Below, in pieces: positions 55,907-64,000 of a DNA stretch of 64,000 bases (position 1 is its first letter; every line of letters starts with the position of its first letter). The notes beneath the pieces were generated by a model. It searched no databases. It was not told where the DNA came from and saw nothing but the letters and a program-made list of their open reading frames with translations. The position numbers and the translations under genes are program-made. Source of the stretch: Elmis aenea (lineage: Eukaryota > Arthropoda > Insecta > Coleoptera > Elmidae). The DNA lies in NCBI GenBank assembly GCA_947652605.1, contig OX393579.1, positions 40,492,970 to 40,556,969 on the forward strand, written 5' to 3'.

Positions 55907-58069
55907 TGATCAAGACAAAAAAAGTAATGTGAGAAAAAAGGAATTCAGAATTTTCATTTTTTTTTCTGCTATAACTTCCAAAGTACGAGGAATTTTTTAA
56001 TCTATAAATGGATTATCCTCTCATACGCAAGAATAATTCATTGTAAAGCAAATCTATATTTCCTCTAATAAGCACCACTGTTATCCGAATGGAAAATGTC
56101 CAAATATTTAATGTTGCTAAGTATTACATTTTCACATAAAAACATCCATATAAAAAAAAGGTAACAATTTTTAATAATGGTGGTATTAATTTGTTTTCAC
56201 ATCGTCTACTTGATCACGTAACCAAAATATTGATTCTGTTATGGGCCCTAGTTAAAACGCATGCTGCTCATTATCCTTCCAACAAAATCTGTTTAGTTCT
56301 AATAGACCTAAACTTTTAAAATCTTACGTAGTAGAAAGCTTTTTTGCTTTCATTTATTCCTTGGTAATTACATCATAATGCAGCACGCCGGAGATTTCTT
56401 GCAAACTTGTTACTTATTGTGGTGAAACAAAATCAAAGGTCATTGCTCCCAACAAATTATATTGTCATAAGCATACGAAGTAAGTTGTCGATCGTTTAGT
56501 TCAGTCCTCTAGCAACCGCAAATAATGGAAAATAATTTGAGCTTATACTTTATGGAAAAAATATCTACATAAATAACTACAGACAAATCGGACTTGAATG
56601 CTATGAAAACGTAAGAAACCCGATCTAATCAGTCCGTAACTCTATGGGAAAAGCCCGTAGTTGTACGTTTCGTGTTTTCTGTGCGTAGAAAGAACGATAC
56701 GTTAATTAACGCGAGCGGTCCTATATACTGTAAAATGTCACTTATAATACGTTATCGTGTATCATACGCATGCTTGATTTAGCCCAATGTAAGTTATGTT
56801 CGATGTCGAAAATGTATAATACACACCCGAGTTTTAAGAGGGCAAAAGTGAATAAAAATTTGGCGTAATATTCGTATTTTACAGTATGCAAGTTAAAAGC
56901 TTTCCGTCGGAAAAAACTTGTTTGATTTCACCATTAAAGGAATAATGAAAATATCGAATGTTATCAAATACTAGTAACGTTTTATTTTGCGATAGTCTCA
57001 TTTTTAATTGTAAATTGGCGCCATGGAACCCGCGTAACAATTGAAACGGTATCTCGTATTGGCAATCTACGTTTTATAATTCTATAATTGGAGTATTTTA
57101 CACTTTAGGGGTCGGACGGTAGTTGAAATTAATGTTGTTTTAATTAATCAACGTGGGATGATATTATATATTAAAATGAAGGTTAATATCCGGGTTTGTT
57201 CTCAAAATATTGCAATAAAAAAGTTCAAAAGCGAACTCGAATAATTCATTGTAGTTTAACATTTTGTGTTGAAAGTGGCGTTTTGTTGGAGGAATCCATT
57301 TAACGATCGGGTCAATAAGAGGCTGTGGGAAGTTCGCGGTGTGGTATTTGAGGGGGGCGAAGGGGGTTTAGTTGGCCCTAAAGAGGGGTGTGCGGGCCAC
57401 ATTGCTGTACATACATGCACCTGGGAATCGATCAAAGGCTACGCAGATCAGGGTCACCAACTTCCGTCGCCATGTCTACTAAAAAGTTTTCGTTTGGTAA
57501 ATACGCAGTTTATATTCGCAGCCAAAATTGGGGCGCACTACAACGCACCCAGGAATAAGTATCTAGGGTGCTGTGTAAACTAATAAAACACTCGAACAAA
57601 CTTTATTAATGTAATCTGTTTTGCAAATTTAAGTTCCGAAGTTGTAGCACCTATCGATGTTTGTCTTGATGTTGGAAGGAAAAGAGACGCCGCATTGGAA
57701 TTTTTAGACGGTTATCAGTTCAGCGTGTACACAAAAATCAATATATCCTCAAAGCTAAAGCGAAATCGTAAGGAAAATGTAGGAGTATGCTTATATACTC
57801 ACTTCGGCGAGATGTTGGTTGTAGTCGTCGTCATAACATTATTCGCCGAAACCGCGAATAAGGTGGTCAAAAAAGCGACTCGATATTTTTTCGACCTTGT
57901 CCTACATAAATTTATTAATAGTGTTTTGTAAAGAACTCTGTAATGTTAAGTAGTTCATGTAGGTACATTTTAAAAATATAGTTTCCTATTTTTTCACGTC
58001 GTTGTTCGTGAGACTGACGTGAAGATGTGAGTATTTATATGTTTATGTACGCCTATGTGTGTGACAGTA
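55907..58069. other. Unassigned DNA with a GC-richer patch at 57280-57570
   Basis: No gene was recognised. The patch holds a 105-codon + frame (57266-57583) that includes EVRGVVFEGGEGGLVGPKEG. It resembles no family, its start lacks good context and splice sites are not evident, so I treat it as unassigned. Confidence 0.4.
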
Positions 58070-58707
58070 CAGGGTGGTCCAAATTCGATGGGATTGCATG
58101 GGTATCTTGCTTGATAGGCAAGATAGAGAAACGGTTAAATTACCAAAAATGTGCACTTTCTTGAGATGAACTCAGAACAGCTGTCAAATATATTCTATCA
58201 TTTTCTGTTTTTCTTGATTTTTTTTTGTTTCCACAGCCTACTTTTTGTTTTTCATCTTTAAAAAAATTGAAAAACCTTTGTAACTTGCGTATTATTGAAA
58301 ATAAATACATTAACCCTTAAATATTTGGAATGAGAAAAAAATAAGGAATTTAAATAGGCCATAGCCAACTATAGCTTCCATTTAAAAAAAGTTAAGTTTG
58401 TGTCAACTTTTTAACGGCGAGCGCAATTTTTTTTTTTTTAGTGTAATCAAACAACATGAAAATATCTAAAAATATTCTAAATAAACTTTTTTGATATTTA
58501 CAACAATAACCGAGATATGACACATTATTAATATGACAAAAAAACAGTTTTTCTCTAATATCTCAAAAACCAGAAATGATACTATATCTTTGAAAACGGT
58601 TCTGAGTATGTTCCAAAAAACTGCCCCTTTTTGGTAATTTAACCGTTTCTCTATCTTGCCTATTAAGCGAGATACCCATGCAATCCCATCGAATTTGGAC
58701 CACCCTG
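58070..58707. mobile_element. CAGGGTG-class foldback MITE
   Basis: It begins CAGGGTGGTCCAAATTCGAT and ends with the exact inverse (ATCGAATTTGGACCACCCTG), flanked by TA (58068-58069 and 58708-58709). The arms match for about 80 bp (GGGATTGCATGGGTATCT, AGATAGAGAAACGGTTAAAT). The hairpin core CCATAGCCAACTATAG stands at 58359-58374, next to the TTCCATTTAAAAAAA tract seen in sister elements. The element is non-coding. Confidence 0.92.
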
Positions 58708-58709
58708 TA

Positions 58710-59149
58710 CGTAACGTAAACATAATTGGTCACACAGTTCATGCTTGTAACAAAACAAAAATTACGAAATAAATGATAAACATTATCCATTGACGATAAC
58801 ATTGTGTGTTTATTTATTATATTGAAAACGAAATTGTCTCTTTGTAATTATATAGAACTGGAGTGTTTTTGCAGTTTTTATGCGATTTTATCGTACTTTT
58901 TTAATTAACCATTTCCTGCCGTTTAAAACCACTTTTTTTTCTCCAAAATCGTAAAAGTCGCTTTTAAAACTGTGTTACTGAAGGTGGTGTATCAATCGCA
59001 CCGGGATGTTAACATGAAGAATGCATGGTGGTAGAACGTACACGTTGCTGTTTTGTTTTTACGTAGGTACGTGTTATTCCATGCCAGAGAAAAAATCCTG
59101 TCGTTTTTGTCGAGGTTGGCTCAGGAACAGAAATATGGGCTGAAAGGAT
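58710..59149. other. Unassigned DNA
   Basis: No gene or repeat was recognised. Confidence 0.5.
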
Positions 59150-59570
59150 GAAATATAAATTAATCGTACGGTGCAGCAGCGGCTACGGTAAACCTCTACA
59201 TTCGTGCTGCTACCCGTATCAGTCTCATCGCGCTTTCGGGTTAGCGACGATCACGCTAGCCGTGGTTCGCAGTTCCACCTACCTTCGGTAATACATATTT
59301 AGAAGTCTTCTCCACAACAAAGCTGCACTCGTCTCTGTTTACCCTATAGCATACATATCAAAGCAAGGCGGTAACATGGCGGATGGCGCCTATTAGCAGC
59401 AGCGTGCGGTCGCAATGCATCTGACGAGTGCGCGCTCAGTTCCGAACCCGTGGTGATGGGCGAGTGCAGTGTGGCGTGCCTGGGGTGAACCGTGGCCTCG
59501 ACTGTGTTCTTCCGAGATAGCTCTTATAATCTGCCAGGATATGCCATGGCTGTACTTAGATCTCGTCTTG
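59150..59570 (+). other. CpG-richer region, possible promoter and first exon
   Basis: The base composition is distinctly GC- and CpG-richer than most of the window (GCAGCAGCGGCTACGG, ATCGCGCTTTCGGGTTAGCG, AGCAGCGTGCGGTCGC). It ends in a consensus donor, CTTG|GTAAGAG (first intron base 59571). Twenty-five bases before the donor an ATG lies in strong context (GCCATGGCT, 59546), giving MAVLRSRL before the splice. Several short upstream ATG frames stop early, as in a 5' leader. No transposon ends bracket the region. The host gene cannot be named. Confidence 0.35.
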
Positions 59571-62500
59571 GTAAGAGCTCCACTACAAGTCAAATATTTA
59601 GCACATTACTAAGCTTTCCTTTAACAACTGGGATTGTTAAATTTTACTACACTATTTATTTTATTGTAACTAGGTAAACATGCGTTCTGTTTACTTGCGT
59701 TGTTATGTAGCCAAGTAGAAGTGTGGTATAAATTGTTTTATGTAATATAATGCATAATATAGCAATAGACGATAGGATAGAAAGGAAATATAAACTCGTG
59801 TGTGTATTGTCGATAAATTCCACTTATTTGAATAATTATAACACGTCTATATTTTGAAGGACGTTTTGCTTTTAACCGTAGTCAACATATGCTCCGGTGC
59901 GTTCTATATATTTTTCTGTTTCTATCAATATAGACTTTACGTTGGATCGTACTCGGAGTATGAGTGGCATGATAAAAATGTCTATGATCGTGACAGACCA
60001 AGTTTATACGGAATAAAAGTATTTTTAAAGTGTAACTAACCTAACCTGTTTGCTCGTACACAAACTTAACTTTGTAGTTAGTGTAGTAATAGTCATTTAA
60101 AATGAGTAAGAACGGTGTTGCCAGCTCTCTGTTCTCTGACCCCTAAATAGTGTGATTGTTCAGGCGTACTTGCCGACGGTTACCTTACATTATCGAATAC
60201 GCATGCACAAAGTCAAAACTCCGATGTACGCAGTTAATAGCCGTGTTAATAATATGTCGTTTGTATTACATAATGCAACTAATGTCGATAAGTGTTGCAT
60301 TCTATTCCGATTTTCGGCTGCAGTTGTACGATTTGCAAGAATCAAGTGCAAAAAGTTGTATTTAAAGACAGGTTTAATACGCCTCTTAGGTGGTTAAGCA
60401 GCTCTACTATACGTAAAGTCTTGTTTAAAATGTTAGCTTAGCCACTTGAAATTGCCACACAACGACCGTTTGTTTGTTCCTTTCTGTCGCGCAAGACCCA
60501 TCTAAAACCTGCAGCGAGGACGTTGTTACGTGTCGCATATTTGATCCACTTATTCTTTGTCGCCTTTTCGAGATACTCGATTCTGTTCGCTATGTTTGCA
60601 AGTCGCAGTGTATCCACACATATATTGCGGACAGAGTTTGCTTGCTAACGTATTGATTTCTGTGTCCGCTAAGATGGGGGTCAAAGGGCATTTTAGTCTT
60701 TCGCATTCTTACCTCATCACCACGATAATGCCAGGTTTTCATGGCACGCTTGTGCCGGGCTGAAAACGTGAGCATCGCCGTTCAAAAGTCCATCCGAAAC
60801 GCAGCCGACAATACTTAACGTCTCAGAAAATATGTTTGTGTATTTACGACATCTGTTATACAAAACTTTAAATACAACCGGATCGTAATATTATAATGCC
60901 CTGACAAGACGTTGACTAAAGCGTGAGTGTGGCCGTCATTGCGAATCGATAGCGTATTTATTTTTAGATTAGCTTCATACAACTCTAACTGCTAACTGGA
61001 AAACATCGTTATTAGTTTTGATAAAACAAACGAGAGATTCTGAATCATTCTTATATTATTTCTGTATATCCTCGGTTTATTTTTTTAGTTGAAGAATACA
61101 TGAGTATTGACGTAATCCACATCATGAAACGAAATACCGAATGGGGAAACACAGGCCGACGTTGTAGGGCCTGTACTTCGCGTACATATTTCATTGCACA
61201 TTTTCTAATATAGGCCATGCACCGCGATATTGGTTTATATCCTTTTCTTAGTATAAATCCGCCAAAAGACCCTAAAATCCCGGGAAACCGGAGATGCCAT
61301 TCTGGTTGAAATGGAACCGTCATCAGGTTAGGTCAGGCGGAGCGGCGGGGGTGCAGAGAATCTCTCACTCTCGCCGATCTGCTCGGTACAGTCTTACCAA
61401 GAGTATGCGACACATTCCCACAGCTTCCATTGGTGGATCATTCTACACACGGGACTGAAAATGTTGGCTCAAATAATAAAGATTCGGGTCGTATGAATGC
61501 CATAGTACACAACTAGTTTCACTTTGCTTCTGCTTTGTCCGGAGGCAGTCGACGATTTTTCCGATACGTCAATGGCCGAAAACCGTTTATACGGCATTCG
61601 GACAAACCGTTCCAGTGTTTTATATCAAATATTAACAGCGATAAGCTGAAAAGCCCTTTTGTAACGTATTCTGCTTCAAATTTACTCTCACTAAAAGGGA
61701 CTTTTACGAGCTGTCGTTAACTGTGTAATGTGTAATCAGCAATAACACTAATACTAGCAGATTTGCACATTACCTAAATAGTCTTTAAATATTTAACTTC
61801 AGTTTGACGCTTGTTTAGTCACAATATTTTACTTTCAAGAACGAGCTGATGTAAATGACATTCCGAATATAGATCAAAGCGATAAGAAGGCTGTGAAGTC
61901 ATAGTTGTTATTATGAATTTGATAACAAGTTGATAATGACACAAACTGAGCAGCACTGCTTTTTAGCTTAGTATAGTCACAGTTGATATATTTTTTTGAA
62001 ACGGAAACTTTTCGATAGCTCAACTAAGTTTGGTTAATCGGTATGTTCGTTTTGAATCGTCGTTGTGACATTAGGACCATGAAGGAAACACTTTGTTTTT
62101 GTGGACGTGTGCGTAAAAAACGTTAATCGACCCAGACACCTGTAAAGTAGCAGAAAACTTCTAACAATACAGGTGATATGACCCTAAATAAATGTATACA
62201 GTTGCGTACTTGCAACGTAAGAATTACACAAGTTTTATTAAATGCCAGTACTCTATTTGTTTTGCTAATTATGGCGGTGGTGGTTAAAAAAAAAACTGTT
62301 AAATTGTTGTAACTGCTGCATATATTTTTTATATCGTCGGTACGCGATGTGGCTATAAGGTAGTTTAATTTCTATTTTTATGGCAGTTATCTTGTTACTA
62401 TATGATAAGCTGATAATACCAGCGTTGCCAGTGTCACTTCTGTAACCTTTTCACCCTTTTTTTTTTTTTACATTTTTCGACGTTTTTTTTTGAAAATCGT

Positions 62501-62907
62501 CACCTTTTTCACCTTTTCGCTTGATAAATGCAGACATAAATCTTCATAAGAATTTTGTTTAAGGAGTACATTAAAAGTAGAGTATGCTCAGTAGCTAAAT
62601 TGTATGTGCTAAAATGGTTTGTTTGACGTATATAACAATCTTGAGGCCGAACTAAAGTTTTTACTAGTAAAAATAGAAGATGAAAACACTTTTAACGGAA
62701 TAAATAGACGAATAGGTGTGTACGCACTTTTGAAGAAAATGAAATCTCTAGCTAGATAATAGTATTACGCCCAGCGGGAAAGACCACTTTTTGATTATGA
62801 TTTTAAAAATTGGACTTAATTACTTCTTTTAATGTAATTTTAGCGTTCAAAGCTTTGGCATCAAAAAATTAAAGCAACATCAAGACTTTAATGAATTCAC
62901 TTTAACT
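59571..62907. other. Unassigned DNA, less repetitive than the rest
   Basis: No gene was recognised. Patches near 60460-60780 and 61130-61480 are GC-richer and carry short frames without family resemblance. A minus-strand GTAAGACTG follows CTCTTG near 61395 and could be a donor. T-rich, C-spaced sequence at 62445-62520 (CACCTTTTTCACC) looks like a decayed repeat, with CAGCGTTGCCA at about 62420. Confidence 0.4.
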
Positions 62908-64000
62908 CAGGGACTGAGAACGGAACGAAAACGAAAACGTTAAACGAAATTAACCGAAATTTTTTTAAGAACGAAAACGAAACCGAAACCGAATATATAA
63001 TTTTTCGTTCAAAAACGAAAACGAAATAAATATTTTCCAAAACCGGTTTTTACCGGTTTTGTCGCTATTTCAACTGTATTTGTTAAACACAAACGCGAAT
63101 TTACCTTCTGTGCTGGGGAGACTCCACGAGGCAGTAAAAAATCTCACTTGAAATAAGTGAGCTTCACTTTTCTCCATATATTTACGTGAATATGTATTAA
63201 CAACTATATTGTTTATACTTGCAATTTCGTGTAACACAATTACCGGTACAGATATTTTCTATTTCTAATTTGTTTTTTAGATCATCAATATAGAATATAC
63301 ACTTGATTGGATATATATTATCAATGTGTATGTTTTATTTGCGTTTAGACATAATAATAGTAAATTTTTTCTTACTTCGAAAAGGACTAATGTAAAAGAA
63401 GATTTATTGGAAGATGTGTTGCTAGTAAGATTTAACGGAATGTGAATATGTATATTGTATGGTATGTACAAACTATAAAGTTAAAGTATATTTCAAGTTA
63501 ATATAAGTTTTTTTTTTATATCTTTTTTATTTATAACATTTAGTAAATTATCCACTTAAATTCATTCTTTTGTCTTTTTAAATAATAACAACAAGATCTT
63601 ATTTAATTCAAATGCATAGATTTTTAGTACTAAAACAAATTTAAAACAGCACTTGCCATATTTTCATATTTTTTGATAAAGATCGTATGTGTAATTTAAC
63701 TTAATCACGTTGTGTTTTTTCACCTTACGGGTGTTAAACTTAATAAAATGGTTAAATGTTAATGTGTTTAACGATTTGGTAAATTTAATATGGCGATGGT
63801 TCGCCAGTCTAAAATATGCTGTCCGTGAGCATGAAACCCCTTCGTCATCGTTTATATTTTAGTTGAGACGCAAATATTGTTATCGTATTTATAGAGGGTT
63901 GTGGTGACTAGAAAAAAATTGATTTTTTGATGACAAAAAAATATTGTAAAACCGGTTTTAACCGTTATTATTTCGGTTCACGAAAACGAAAAAAGATTTT
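62908..64000 (+). mobile_element. hAT-like element, CGAAAACG family, running off the window
   Basis: It starts CAGGGACTGAGAACGGAACG, followed by an array of CGAAAACG and CGAAACCG units and AAAACCGGTTTTTACCGG. The same motifs return at 63950-64000 (AAAACCGGTTTTAACCG, CGAAAACGAAAA), which suggests the other end lies just past the edge. The interior is AT-rich, without a recognised transposase. The target duplication cannot be checked here. Confidence 0.6.

Noticed and set aside
57266..57583. 105-codon frame in a GC-richer patch
   Set aside because: No recognisable motif, no good start context and no clear splice sites; open frames of this length are easier to get in GC-richer DNA.
1..64000. 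CRISPR arrays, operons, rRNA genes, bacterial promoters or terminators
   Set aside because: None were seen. Sequence style and elements are those of an animal nuclear genome.

Overview
The window is AT-rich, repeat-dense nuclear DNA from an animal, most probably an insect. The reasons are long non-coding stretches, the absence of operons, tRNA-derived SINEs, and many transposon types common in insect genomes: hAT, pogo, mariner, piggyBac-like, IS630/Tc1/mariner-like elements with a DUF4817 domain, and RNase H-bearing non-LTR elements. I cannot fix the order or species. No host protein-coding gene can be called with confidence. The DNA looks like intergenic or large-intron sequence in which mobile elements were inserted one into another.

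The only long intact reading frame is the 451-residue transposase at 17036-18391. It lies in a complete 2,220 bp element (16611-18830) with perfect 36 bp terminal inverted repeats and a TA target duplication. The catalytic triad (D189, D279, E361) has 81 residues between the second Asp and the Glu, close to the spacing of the Sailor (DD82E) group of IS630-Tc1-mariner transposons. It is the best candidate here for a recently active element.

Layout. 1-3030: mostly unassigned, with one candidate spliced exon at 2085-2146. 3031-4080: DUF4817-type transposon interrupted by a hAT with an 8 bp duplication. 6.0-10.5 kb: several hAT families, one holding a transposase tail. 11.45-13.54 kb: three elements nested in one another. 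13.7-15.1 kb: hAT in hAT. 16.27-18.83 kb: a hAT MITE, then the Sailor-like element. 21.0-21.8 kb: hAT in hAT. 24.16-27.47 kb: pogo-like MITE split by a 2.8 kb foldback element. 27.8-29.4 kb: internally deleted mariner and a hAT. 32-37 kb: two tRNA SINEs and LINE 3' ends. 38.3-39.6 kb: hAT in hAT. 42.6-48.8 kb: foldbacks and a TTAA (piggyBac-like) element. 52.8-55.4 kb: two 5'-truncated LINEs with clear target duplications. 55.76 kb: hairpin MITE. 58.07-58.71 kb: another foldback. 59-62.5 kb: less repetitive, with a CpG-richer patch that could be a promoter and first exon. 62.9-64 kb: the start of another hAT that leaves the window.

Three patterns recur. (1) Foldback elements flanked by TA and beginning CAGGGTG carry remnants of a DUF4817/DDE transposase and share an internal hairpin, CCATAG-NNNN-CTATGG. 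(2) Non-autonomous hATs often keep only the 3' end of the transposase, the dimerisation domain. (3) Each hAT family has ends filled with its own short motif (GCTCCG, AACCGG, CCCGGGA, TTACCGGTAA, GGAGTCGGA, CGAAAACG).
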